The notes beneath the pieces are model-generated. The model made no database searches and was not told the origin of the DNA. It saw only the letters and a program-made list of their open reading frames with translations. A program made the position numbers and the translations under genes. From Bradyrhizobium sp. LTSP885 (GTDB taxonomy: Bacteria; Pseudomonadota; Alphaproteobacteria; Rhizobiales; Xanthobacteraceae), in contig NZ_JYMT01000031.1 in NCBI RefSeq assembly GCF_000938305.1, positions 124,001-188,000 of the forward strand: 64,000 bases of DNA. Direction: 5' to 3'. Positions 40,709 through 48,865 of this stretch are shown here, one piece after another; position 1 is the stretch's first letter, and every line of letters starts with the position of its first letter.

Positions 40709-41950
40709 TTACTGCCGTGCGACCACGCGCGCGGCAAAGCCGGCCTTCGCCGCGTAGCCGCGCACAATCGCCTCACGCGCATCGTAATTCAGGATGGTAT
40801 CGACGTCGGTGAAGCCTTGCGGTGCGAGCTGCTCGACCGCATCGATCACGCCTTCAGGTCCGCCGCGGCGATTGGAGGCAACGATGTCGGCAGTCATCGG
40901 CAGGCGCTGCCGCTCATAGGCGACCAGCGCCTGGCGCGGATGTTCCGACCGCGCCAGCGCATCTGCCAGGCATCGCGCATCGAGAATGGCCTGCGACGCG
41001 CCATTCGAGCCCACCGGATACATCGGATGCGCGGCGTCACCGAGCAGCGTGACGCGGCCGCTCGACCAATAGGGCAAGGCGTCGCGGTCGCAGCACGGAT
41101 ACTCCCAGAACTCCGGCGTAGCCCCGATCAACCCGGCGAAATCGACCTGCGGGATCGTGAAGCCAGTGACATAGGGCATCATCTCCTCGCGCCGGCCGAG
41201 GACAGACCAGCCCTCGCGGCGCGGCGGTGGCGACGAGCCGTCGCCGATCCGCACCAGCACCGCCCAATTGGTGAGGCGACTCGCCGGGCTCGACCCCGGC
41301 GCGATCGGATAGATCACCGCCTTCGCATTCAGTCCGCCGGCGATGATCATCGAGCGCCCGGTCAGGAACGCCGGCCAATCGGTGGCACCGCGCCACAGCA
41401 TCAACCCGTTCCAGCACGGCCCGCCCTCGCCCGGAAACAGCGTCTGCCGCACCTTGGAGTGAATGCCGTCGGCACCGATGAGAATATCGCCGCGCGCGGT
41501 GTGCACATGCGCGCCACTGCGATCGAAGAAATAGGCCGAGACGCCGCCTTCGTCCTGCGTGAACGAACCGAGCCGGCAGCCGGTGCGGATCGCGTCCGCG
41601 CCGAGACGGTCGATCACCACCTGGTGGATCACGCCCTGCAGCCGGCCGCGATGGATGGAGAATTGTGGAACGTCATGGCCGGCATCGAGCCCGCGCTTCT
41701 CGTGCCAGACCTGCTGGCCATGGCGCGTCAGATAGAACAGCTCCGAGGTGCGGATCGCGACCTCGTCGAGCTTGTCCAGCAGGCCAAGCCCCGCCAGTTC
41801 GCGGATCGCATGCGGCAGCGTGTTGATGCCGACGCCGAGCTCACGGATGGTGTCGGATTGCTCGTACAGTTCGCAACTGATGCCGCGTGCGCGCAGCATC
41901 AGCGCGGTGGTGAGGCCTCCTACTCCGCCTCCGACGATAATCGCCTTCAT
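40709..41950 (-). CDS. PhzS/salicylate-hydroxylase-like flavin monooxygenase
   Basis: 413 residues. N-terminal FAD motif AIIVGGGVGGLTTALMLRARG, middle DILIGADGIHSKVR and second FAD motif RVTLLGDAAHPMYPVGSNGASQAILDA mark a group A flavoprotein hydroxylase. The sequence resembles the PhzS / 'flavin-dependent oxidoreductase' branch rather than canonical salicylate hydroxylase. It would hydroxylate an aromatic or cyclic intermediate with NAD(P)H and O2. It is separated from the ridA end of the oxygenase operon by about 290 bp of repeats, so it may have its own promoter. Confidence 0.87.
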   Translation of the reverse strand: MKAIIVGGGVGGLTTALMLRARGISCELYEQSDTIRELGVGINTLPHAIRELAGLGLLDKLDEVAIRTSELFYLTRHGQQVWHEKRGLDAGHDVPQFSIHRGRLQGVIHQVVIDRLGADAIRTGCRLGSFTQDEGGVSAYFFDRSGAHVHTARGDILIGADGIHSKVRQTLFPGEGGPCWNGLMLWRGATDWPAFLTGRSMIIAGGLNAKAVIYPIAPGSSPASRLTNWAVLVRIGDGSSPPPRREGWSVLGRREEMMPYVTGFTIPQVDFAGLIGATPEFWEYPCCDRDALPYWSSGRVTLLGDAAHPMYPVGSNGASQAILDARCLADALARSEHPRQALVAYERQRLPMTADIVASNRRGGPEGVIDAVEQLAPQGFTDVDTILNYDAREAIVRGYAAKAGFAARVVARQ

Positions 41951-42024
41951 CGTCCCTTACTCCACTGACAACAGGACGTTTTTACACGTGGGCCTAAGGT
42001 CGCATGGCCCCTTGCCCCGCCGCA

Positions 42025-42039
42025 AGCGCCTTTGGCGCT
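42025..42039 (-). terminator. short hairpin after the oxygenase operon
   Basis: AGCGCC-TTT-GGCGCT, perfect 6-bp stem with 3-base loop, about 200 bp downstream of the RidA stop and 75 bp before the next gene. No T-run follows, so it is only a candidate. Confidence 0.3.
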
Positions 42040-42109
42040 CCGGCCTCGGACCGGCCTGCGCTGTTTGGGCTTAGGCTTAACATCGGCTCAGCACCTTTCC
42101 CTCTTTGTC

Positions 42110-42212
42110 CGTCATCCTGAGGAGCCGCGTAGCGGCGTCTCGAAGGATCGACGGCCCGGCTGGTGGCCGTCGATCCTTCGAGGCTCGCAAGAGCTCGCAC
42201 CTCAGGATGACG
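42110..42212. repeat. CGTCATCCTGAGG-type nested inverted repeat
   Basis: Outer arms CGTCATCCTGAGG (42110-42122) and CCTCAGGATGACG (42200-42212) are exact inverses, and an inner pair CTCGAAGGATCGACGG (42139-42154) / CCGTCGATCCTTCGAG (42167-42182) is also exact. Large potential cruciform between RidA and the PhzS-like gene. A single arm of the same family (CGTCATCCTGAGG) is at about 11152. Confidence 0.8.
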
Positions 42213-42242
42213 GGTCTGGCAACGGCAATAGTAACTGCCCCA

Positions 42243-42638
42243 TCAATCCGGCACCACCGCGATCGCCTGGATTTCCACCTTGGCGCGGTCCTCGATCAGG
42301 CCCGACACCTGGATCGCCGTCATCGCCGGAAAGCACCGGCCCATCACGTCGCGATAGACGCCGCCGATCTCCCTCAGCCGCGCTGAGTATTCCTTGCGGT
42401 CGAGCAGGAACCAGGTCATCGACACGATGTGCTCAGGCCCGGCGCCACCGGCGGCAGCAACCGCGGCGATGTTGCGCAGGGTCTGCCCGATCTGCGCGAC
42501 CAGATCGTCGCTCTCAAACACGCATTGCCCGTTCCAGCCGATCTGGCCTGCGATGAAGATGGATTTGCCGCGCGCGGCCACACCGTTGGCGTAGCCGCTC
42601 GGCTTCGCCCATCCGTCCGGTTGCAGGATCTCGCTCAT
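42243..42638 (-). CDS. RidA/YjgF-family imine-enamine deaminase
   Basis: 131 residues of the RidA (Rid7-like) family: SIFIAGQIGWN near the start and CFPAMTAIQVSGLIEDRAKVEIQAIAVVP at the end, which aligns with the substrate-binding arginine/cysteine region. RidA proteins hydrolyse reactive enamines/imines to keto compounds and ammonia. The ATG at 42638 follows the hydratase stop by one base. In this operon the expected product of the fused oxygenase is a ring enamine (2-amino-5-oxocyclohexenoyl-CoA), which suits a RidA deaminase. The upstream open frame is inside the hydratase and is not used. Confidence 0.87.
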   Translation of the reverse strand: MSEILQPDGWAKPSGYANGVAARGKSIFIAGQIGWNGQCVFESDDLVAQIGQTLRNIAAVAAAGGAGPEHIVSMTWFLLDRKEYSARLREIGGVYRDVMGRCFPAMTAIQVSGLIEDRAKVEIQAIAVVPD

Positions 42639-42639
42639 C

Positions 42640-43479
42640 TCAATTGCCCTCGAAGACTGGTTTCTGCTTGGCGGCGAACGCCTCGAAGGCGCGGCGGAAA
42701 TCACCCGTGACCATGCAGATCGCCTGCGCCTGCGCTTCGGACTCGATCATCTCGTCGACGCCCATCGCCCATTCCTGGTTGAACATGGTTTTCGTCATCC
42801 CATGCGCGAACCAGGGACCATCAGCGAGCGAGCGTGCCAACTCATGCGCTGCACTCGAAAGTTCGGCCGCCGGCACAAGGCGATTGTGGAAGCCCCACGA
42901 GAAACCTTCCTCGGCGCTCATGGCGCGGCCGGTGTAGAGCAGGTCGGCAGCACGGCCCTGCCCGATCACGCGCGGCAGCAAGCCGCAGGCGCCCATGTCG
43001 GCCCCGGCCAGACCGACGCGGGTGAACAGGAACGCGGTCTTGGCCTGCGGTGTCGCCAGGCGAAGGTCGGAGGCCAGCGCCAGCATCGCGCCGGCGCCGG
43101 CACAAATGCCGTCGATCGCCGCGACGATGATCTGCGGACATTTGCGCATCGCGCGCACCACCTCGCCGGTCATGCGGGTAAAGGCGAGCAGGTCCGGCAT
43201 CGCCATCCGCGTCAGCGGCTCGATGATCTCGAATACGTCGCCGCCGGAGCAGAAATTGCCGTCGGCGCCGGTCAGCACGATCGTGCGGACATCGGACGCG
43301 GACCTGAGATTGGTGAAGAGGTCGCGCAGCTCCTCGTAGGACTCGAAGGTCAGCGGGTTCTTTTTGTCCGGGCGGTTCAGCGTGATGGTCGCGACGCGGC
43401 CGCTGTCGTCGGTCGCCCAGCGAAAATGCTTTCCGGGATAATCCTTGAACGGCCGGAGCTTTGCTTTCATCTCGGACAT
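42640..43479 (-). CDS. enoyl-CoA hydratase/isomerase family protein
   Basis: 279 residues of the crotonase superfamily. The oxyanion-hole segments are NFCSGGDVFEII and IDGICAGAGAMLALASDLRLA; the later LLPRVIGQGRAADLLYTGR is typical. In the anthranilate-CoA route a crotonase-type enzyme hydrates or opens the alicyclic CoA ring. The ATG at 43479 has AGGAAAC ahead. Between SDR and RidA genes in a tight operon. Confidence 0.88.
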   Translation of the reverse strand: MSEMKAKLRPFKDYPGKHFRWATDDSGRVATITLNRPDKKNPLTFESYEELRDLFTNLRSASDVRTIVLTGADGNFCSGGDVFEIIEPLTRMAMPDLLAFTRMTGEVVRAMRKCPQIIVAAIDGICAGAGAMLALASDLRLATPQAKTAFLFTRVGLAGADMGACGLLPRVIGQGRAADLLYTGRAMSAEEGFSWGFHNRLVPAAELSSAAHELARSLADGPWFAHGMTKTMFNQEWAMGVDEMIESEAQAQAICMVTGDFRRAFEAFAAKQKPVFEGN

Positions 43480-43489
43480 GATGTTTCCT

Positions 43490-44269
43490 TCACCCGGTGA
43501 GGACTTCGCCGCCGGCAACAGCGACGGCTTGTCCGTTGATTGACGATGCGCTTTCGGACGCAAGCCAGAGGATGGCGTCGGCCACCTCCTCCGGCGTCAC
43601 CAGCCGCTGCATCGGATTGACCTTGGCCAGCGCCGCGCGCGCCTCGTCTTCGCTGCGCCCGGTCTTGGCGACGATGTTGGCGGCGGCATCCGCCACCAGC
43701 GGAGTATCGGTATAACCCGGACACACCGCATTCACGGTGACGCCACGCCGGGCATATTCCAGCGCCAGCGAGCGCGTCAGGCCGACCACGCCGTGCTTTG
43801 CCGCGACATAGGCCGAGACGTAGGCGTAGCCGGTGAGGCCCGCGGTCGAGGCGACGTTGATGACGCGCCCCCGTCCGCGCTGCGCCATGCCCGGCAGCAC
43901 CGCATGCGTCACCAGGAACACGCTGGAAAGGTTGCTTGCAAGCATGTCCGCCCACAGCGCCGCATTGGTCTTGTCAAACGGCGCGCTCGCGGCCTTGCCG
44001 GCATTGTTGACGAGAATATCGATCGGGCCTGCCTCGGATTCGATCCGTGTAACGCCTGCGGCCACCGCAGCTTCGTCGGTCACATCGATCGCGACGATGG
44101 CGCCCGCGCGGTCCCCGAGCAATGCGGCGGTGCTCTTCAGCGCCTCGATCCGGCGCCCGGCGATGCTGACACGCACGCCCGCCTTTGCCAGCGCGATCGC
44201 CGTTGCGGCGCCGATGCCGGAACCAGCGCCGGTCACAAGAGCATGGGCGTTAGGCCAGAACCGCGTCAT
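43490..44269 (-). CDS. short-chain dehydrogenase/reductase
   Basis: 259 residues with TGAGSGIGAATAIALAKAG (NAD(P) binding), NNAGKA, catalytic Ser in INVASTAGLTG and Y-V-A-A-K (AYVAAKHGVVGLTRSLALEYARRG). The start overlaps the oxygenase stop by 4 bp. It is expected to act on a hydroxy/keto-CoA intermediate of the pathway. Confidence 0.9.
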   Translation of the reverse strand: MTRFWPNAHALVTGAGSGIGAATAIALAKAGVRVSIAGRRIEALKSTAALLGDRAGAIVAIDVTDEAAVAAGVTRIESEAGPIDILVNNAGKAASAPFDKTNAALWADMLASNLSSVFLVTHAVLPGMAQRGRGRVINVASTAGLTGYAYVSAYVAAKHGVVGLTRSLALEYARRGVTVNAVCPGYTDTPLVADAAANIVAKTGRSEDEARAALAKVNPMQRLVTPEEVADAILWLASESASSINGQAVAVAGGEVLTG

Positions 44270-46578
44270 GGCTTCGCTCCCGCGGCGCGTTGGAGATTGG
44301 CCTCGTATTGCGGCTTGCCCGACAGATACTGCTTCGGCCAGACGATCGACTTGACGCCGATCTTCGCGGCCTCATGCAAGGTCCAGGCTGGATCGGCGAG
44401 ATGCGGCCGGGCGATGGCGCAGAGATCGGCGCGGCCGGCGGCGATGATCGAATTGGCGTGATCGGCCTCCGAGATCGCGCCAACCGCGATGGTGGCGATG
44501 CCGACCTCGTTGCGGATCTTGTCGGAGAACGGCGTCTGATACAGCCGGCCATAGACCGGATGGTCGTCGGCCCAAACCTGCCCCGATGAGCAGTCGATCA
44601 GGTCGGCACCGGCGTCCTTGAACAGTTTTGCGAAGGCGAGCGCATCCTCGGGCGTGTTGCCGCCCTCCGCCCAGTCGTGACAGGACAGCCGGACCGACAT
44701 CGGCCTGTCCTCGGGCCACACCGCGCGGATGGCGCGGAACAGCTCCAGCGGATAGCGCGCCCGGTTCTCGATCGATCCGCCATAGTCATCGGTACGGTGG
44801 TTGGTCAGCGGCGAGAGGAAGCTCGACAGCAGATAGCCGTGAGCGCAGTGCAGCTCCAGGAGATCGAAGCCGGCCTTCGCCGCGCGCCTGGCGGCCGCGA
44901 CGAATTGCTCGCGCACCTCATCCATCTCGGCGCGGGTCATCGGCTCCGGCACCTGGCCGTCGGGCAGATAGGGAACGGCTGAAGCCGACACCAGCGGCCA
45001 GTTACCGTCAGGCAGCGGCTCGTCCATGCCCTCCCAGGCCACTCGCGTCGAGCCCTTGCGGCCGGCATGGCCGAGCTGGATCGCGATCCGCGCTTGCGAA
45101 TTGCCGTGCACGAAATCGACGATCCGCTTGTAGGCTGATGCCTGCGCGTCGTTCCACAGGCCGCAGCAGCCGGGCGTGATCCGCGCCTCCGGCGAGACGC
45201 AGGTCATCTCGGTGAACAGCAGCCCGGCCCCGCCGAGCGCACGTGAGCCGAAATGCACCAGATGGAAATCGGTCGGCACGCCATCCTCGGCCGAATACAT
45301 CGCCATCGGCGAAACGATGATGCGGTTATGCAGCGCCAGCCCGCGAATCCGGAACGGCGTCAACATCGGCGGCGTGACCCGGTCGTTGGTCTCAGGCAAT
45401 CCGCTTTGCCCGGCAAACCAGCGCTCATAGCCTTCGAGCCAGGTCTTGTCGCGCAGCCGCAGATTTTCGTGGCTGATGCGCTGCGAGCGCGTCAGCAGCG
45501 AATACATGAACTGTTCCGGCTCCAGCGTATCGGCATAGCGCGAGCCGACCACTTCGAACCATTCCATCGCGTTGCGCGCCGCGTTCTGGATCCGCGCCAC
45601 ATCGACCCGGCGCAGCTCTTCATAGGCGGCGAGAACGGTGGGAATGCTCCCCTTGCTCGCGCCATGTATCTTGAACTGGTTGGTCAGTTCGATCGCATCT
45701 TCCAGCGCCAGTTTTGTCCCCGAGCCGATCGCAAAATGCGCGGTGTGCGCGGCGTCGCCCATCAGCACGACATGGCTGTTGCCATTGAACGCGGTCCATT
45801 TGCCGCAGATCAGCCGCGGGAAGGACAGCCAGGCCGAGCCGCGCAGATGGCGCGCGTTGGAGACCAGTGAATGCCCCTCGAGGATTTCAGAAAACACTTT
45901 TTCGCAGAAGTCGATCGAGGCGTCCGGGTCCATCCGGTCGAGGCCGTGGGCGAGATAGGCCTCTTCGGTGGTCTCGACGATGAAGGTCGCCGCGCCCTCC
46001 TCGAACTTGTAGATATGCGCCTGGAACCAGCCATGCTCGGTCTTGCGGAAGTCGAAGGTGAAGGCGTCGAACGGCCGGTTGGTCCCTAGCCAGATATAGC
46101 GGTTCGGCCGCATCAGCATGTCCGGCCGGAATTCTTCCGCATATTTGGTGCGGATCTTCGAGTTGACGCCGTCAGCGGCGACAATCAGGTCGGCATCGGG
46201 GAAATCCAGGTCGGACTCAACGTCGCGCTCGAAGACCAGCTCGACGCCGAGTTCCTCGGCGCGCGCCTGCAGGATATTGAGCAGCTTCTTGCGGCCGATG
46301 CCGACAAAACCGTGGCCCGACGTGCGCATCCGCCGGCCCTTGATCAGAACCTCGATGTCGTCCCAATGGTTGAAGGCCTGCTCGATCGTATCCGCGGTGA
46401 CCGGATCCCATTTGCGCATGTTGTCCATGGTCGCATCCGAGAACACCACACCGAAACCGAACGTGTCGTAGGGCCGGTTGCGCTCGACCACGGAAATCTC
46501 GTGCGCGGGGTCCAGCATCTTCATCAGGATGCCGAAATAAAGCCCGGCCGGCCCGCCTCCGATGCAAACGATACGCAT
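44266..46578 (-). CDS. fused flavin monooxygenase / OYE reductase (2-aminobenzoyl-CoA or salicylyl-CoA type)
   Basis: 770 residues in two halves. The N-terminal ~385 residues are a flavin monooxygenase (CIGGGPAGLYFGILMKML, GIGRKKLLNIL, VVLMGDAAHTAHFAIGSG); the C-terminal ~375 residues are an old-yellow-enzyme-like NADH:flavin oxidoreductase (LTPFRIRGLALHNRIIVSPM, IQLGHAGRKGSTR, LHCAHGYLLSSFLSPLTNHR, DYGGS). This is the architecture of 2-aminobenzoyl-CoA monooxygenase/reductase (ACMR) of Azoarcus evansii, which hydroxylates and then dearomatises 2-aminobenzoyl-CoA; similar proteins are annotated salicylyl-CoA 5-hydroxylase. With the CoA ligase and RidA neighbours I favour the amino substrate. 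First gene of the operon. Confidence 0.9.
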   Translation of the reverse strand: MRIVCIGGGPAGLYFGILMKMLDPAHEISVVERNRPYDTFGFGVVFSDATMDNMRKWDPVTADTIEQAFNHWDDIEVLIKGRRMRTSGHGFVGIGRKKLLNILQARAEELGVELVFERDVESDLDFPDADLIVAADGVNSKIRTKYAEEFRPDMLMRPNRYIWLGTNRPFDAFTFDFRKTEHGWFQAHIYKFEEGAATFIVETTEEAYLAHGLDRMDPDASIDFCEKVFSEILEGHSLVSNARHLRGSAWLSFPRLICGKWTAFNGNSHVVLMGDAAHTAHFAIGSGTKLALEDAIELTNQFKIHGASKGSIPTVLAAYEELRRVDVARIQNAARNAMEWFEVVGSRYADTLEPEQFMYSLLTRSQRISHENLRLRDKTWLEGYERWFAGQSGLPETNDRVTPPMLTPFRIRGLALHNRIIVSPMAMYSAEDGVPTDFHLVHFGSRALGGAGLLFTEMTCVSPEARITPGCCGLWNDAQASAYKRIVDFVHGNSQARIAIQLGHAGRKGSTRVAWEGMDEPLPDGNWPLVSASAVPYLPDGQVPEPMTRAEMDEVREQFVAAARRAAKAGFDLLELHCAHGYLLSSFLSPLTNHRTDDYGGSIENRARYPLELFRAIRAVWPEDRPMSVRLSCHDWAEGGNTPEDALAFAKLFKDAGADLIDCSSGQVWADDHPVYGRLYQTPFSDKIRNEVGIATIAVGAISEADHANSIIAAGRADLCAIARPHLADPAWTLHEAAKIGVKSIVWPKQYLSGKPQYEANLQRAAGAKP

Positions 46579-46650
46579 GGCGATCTCCCGTTATTGGCTG
46601 CCGGGGCCCTTGGCTCGGACGGCGCATTTCCCGGCGAGCCGATGCCGGAT

Positions 46651-46678
46651 ATTATTTTATACTTAAAACAATTGTCAA
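46651..46678 (-). promoter_or_regulatory. promoter with AT-rich operator for the oxygenase operon
   Basis: On the minus strand, TTGACA (46673-46678) and AATAAT (46651-46656) lie 16 bases apart. The spacer holds the inverted repeat ATTTTA-TACT-TAAAAC (46654-46669, plus-strand reading), whose first 15 bases match 38154-38168 upstream of the CoA ligase. A regulator bound there would block the promoter. It is 76 bp ahead of the oxygenase start. Confidence 0.6.
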
Positions 46679-46703
46679 GGGTGGAGATGCCTCACCCACA
46701 ACC

Positions 46704-46827
46704 GTCGTCCCGGCGAAAAGCCGGGACCCATAACCACAGGATTGCGTTGTTGGAGCGGGCTGTGGCCCCAGCGTTGCGTAACGATAACCATCGGTGGTTA
46801 TGGGTCCCGGCTCAAGGCCGGGACGAC
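46704..46827. repeat. 124-bp MITE-like inverted-repeat element (second copy)
   Basis: Ends GTCGTCCCGGC and GCCGGGACGAC; the arms (about 34 bp) are reverse complements except in the small loop of each arm's own hairpin. Same family as 2491-2612. It lies in the 46579-46954 gap between the oxygenase operon and the AraC gene. Confidence 0.8.
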
Positions 46828-46954
46828 ACCGAGTTTGTGGCACCGTCGGGCAAATCAGTGATTGGCGCCCGATGGTGCGGATGCGGCCCCTTGCCTCCGT
46901 CGCCGCCGCAAGCGAGAGTGCTGCCGCCGGGACGACCTTTGCGCAGAGACAACC

Positions 46955-47863
46955 ATGACGGGACTGAGCTCGGGCGGAAGCCACCTGCTGAATCCGGAGC
47001 AGCGCATGGCGATGGTGCCGGTGACGTGCGCGGCGCATTCCGGCGGCTTCGGCTGGCGCGGCCTGCGTGTCGAGGACTATCCGGACCTGCCGCCGAGCGA
47101 CATCAACTGCGCCGGCATGAACGCGCATCTTCTGGTCTATCACACCAGGGCGCTCGACGGTGAGTTTCATCACGAATGCGCCGACCGCACGACGCGGACG
47201 CGGTTGCGCACCGGCGAGCTCAGCTTCATTCCGGCAGGTGCGGACAATCGCTGGCTGTTCGGCGAAGGCCGCCCCTGCGCGATCCACCTGATGATCGATG
47301 AGGACCTGTTCGCGCGCAATGTCGGGCAGGACGGCGCGAATGCGCGGAGCGATCTGCGCGACGACTTTCAGTTCACCTCGCCCGAGCTGCAGGCGCTGGT
47401 GCGCCTGTTCGCCCTCGAGCTCGCCAATGGTGAGCTCAATGGCCCGCTCTATGTCGAGGCGCTGGGGACCGCGCTGTCGCACCGGATCATGCGGGAATTC
47501 GGCGCGGCGCTGCCGCTGCCGGCCGCGACGAACCATCGTGGCCCCGCGCTCGAGCGCGCGATCGACCTGATCCATCAGGAATATTACCGGACGATCGGGC
47601 TCGACGAACTGGCCGGCCTCACCGGCCTCAGCCGCGCGCAGTTCACCCGGCGTTTCCGTGCCGCGTTCGGCAAGGCGCCGCATGCCTATTTGATCGACTA
47701 TCGCATCGCGATCGCCAAACAGCGGTTGAAGCTGCCAAGGCCCGTGAGCTTTGCCGATCTCGCGCTGGAGCTCGGTTTCGCCGACCAGAGCCACTTCCAT
47801 CGGCACTTTCGCGCGCTGACCGGGGCATCGCCCGCGGCCTTCCGGCGCAGCGCGTTGACGTGA
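46955..47863 (+). CDS. AraC-family transcriptional regulator
   Basis: 302 residues from the ATG at 46955. A cupin-like N-terminal sensing part is followed by two helix-turn-helix motifs in the last ~100 residues (IGLDELAGLTGLSRAQFTRRFRAAFG and SFADLALELGFADQSHFHRHFRALTG). Divergent from the fused oxygenase gene, it may activate that operon, or the alpha/beta hydrolase 94 bp downstream. Effector unknown. Confidence 0.88.
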   Translation: MTGLSSGGSHLLNPEQRMAMVPVTCAAHSGGFGWRGLRVEDYPDLPPSDINCAGMNAHLLVYHTRALDGEFHHECADRTTRTRLRTGELSFIPAGADNRWLFGEGRPCAIHLMIDEDLFARNVGQDGANARSDLRDDFQFTSPELQALVRLFALELANGELNGPLYVEALGTALSHRIMREFGAALPLPAATNHRGPALERAIDLIHQEYYRTIGLDELAGLTGLSRAQFTRRFRAAFGKAPHAYLIDYRIAIAKQRLKLPRPVSFADLALELGFADQSHFHRHFRALTGASPAAFRRSALT

Positions 47864-47956
47864 TCCGAACGTTCAATCGCCTGCGCCGAAGCTGCAATAC
47901 CAGATATCACCGACGATGGTAGTGACCTCTCGTTCATCCTTCGGGGAGAGGTCACC

Positions 47957-48745
47957 ATGCTCGAGATTGCCGGCAACAATATCTTCCTGACCGACAGCGG
48001 CGGCGACCGCTCGGCGCTGCTGTTCGTCCATGGCATCATGATGAGCCACGCGGTGTGGCAGCATCAGGCCACGGCCTTCGCGGGCGACTATCGCGTGGTG
48101 TGCGTGGACCTGCGCGGCTTCGGCCAATCCACCACAAGCACACCGGACATCAGCTTCGAGGATCACGCCGCCGATCTCGCTGAACTCATCGCGCAACTCG
48201 GCCTGAAGAATGTCACGTTGGTCGGTTGGTCGATGGGCGGCGCCATCGCACAAACTTTCGCCGCGACATATCAGCAGACGCTCGCGCGTCTTATGCTGGT
48301 CGACACCACGCCGCAATTGCTGGCAAGCGAGAGCTTCCCGCACGCTCTGCCGGTCGAAGCGGCGATGCAGCTCGGCCAGCTCCTGAGCAGCGATTTCGCG
48401 CACGGCTGCGCCGCCTTCTCAGGCATGATCGCGCCTGAAGATGCCGAGGCGACGCGCCTCGTCACCGGGATCGCGGCCGCCACCTCGCCGGCGATCGCGC
48501 TCGCCGCCTTTGCCAGTTCGGGACCGCGCAGCCTGATCGACCTGCTGCCCAGGATCACAACGCCGACGGCAGTGATCGCGGGCGCCGACGACAGCATATG
48601 CCTGCCGGCCGCCAGCACGTACCTCGCCGCGCACATCCCGGGCTGCACGCACCCGGTGGCATGGATCGAGGGCGCCGGCCACGCGCCGTTCCTGACGCGC
48701 CCGGCGGAATTCAACGCCGCGCTGCGGGCGGCGCTGGCGGATTGA
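47957..48745 (+). CDS. alpha/beta-hydrolase
   Basis: 262 residues of the alpha/beta-hydrolase fold. Nucleophile elbow GWSMGGAIAQ (Ser), oxyanion region FVHGIMMSHAVWQHQ and a late GAGHAPFL supply the catalytic Ser and His; the acid is probably in ITTPTAVIAGADDSI. Similar to 3-oxoadipate enol-lactonase/haloperoxidase-like hydrolases, but the substrate is unknown. Its ATG has GGGAGAGG upstream. Confidence 0.86.
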   Translation: MLEIAGNNIFLTDSGGDRSALLFVHGIMMSHAVWQHQATAFAGDYRVVCVDLRGFGQSTTSTPDISFEDHAADLAELIAQLGLKNVTLVGWSMGGAIAQTFAATYQQTLARLMLVDTTPQLLASESFPHALPVEAAMQLGQLLSSDFAHGCAAFSGMIAPEDAEATRLVTGIAAATSPAIALAAFASSGPRSLIDLLPRITTPTAVIAGADDSICLPAASTYLAAHIPGCTHPVAWIEGAGHAPFLTRPAEFNAALRAALAD

Positions 48746-48807
48746 TCACCGGCGAGAAGTGCCTCAAGGCGACCAGCGGCGACTGACAATCAGCGGCACA
48801 GGGCTAT

Positions 48808-48860
48808 CCCCTCGTCATTCCGGGGCGCGCCTCTTGGCGCGAGCCCGGAATGACGAGGGG
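48808..48860. terminator. long hairpin between convergent genes (inverted repeat)
   Basis: CCCCTCGTCATTCCGGG (48808-48824) is exactly complementary to CCCGGAATGACGAGGGG (48844-48860), with an inner GCGCGCC-TCTT-GGCGCG stem. Sits between the convergent hydrolase and ABC ATPase genes and could end transcription from both sides. It belongs to the CGTCATTCCGGGGC repeat type common in related genomes. Confidence 0.65.
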
Positions 48861-48865
48861 AGAGA

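Noticed and set aside
48808..48860. Perfect long hairpin considered as an attachment site or integron-like element
   Set aside because: No integrase or tRNA nearby and the sequence is a common intergenic repeat type; terminator or repeat explains it.
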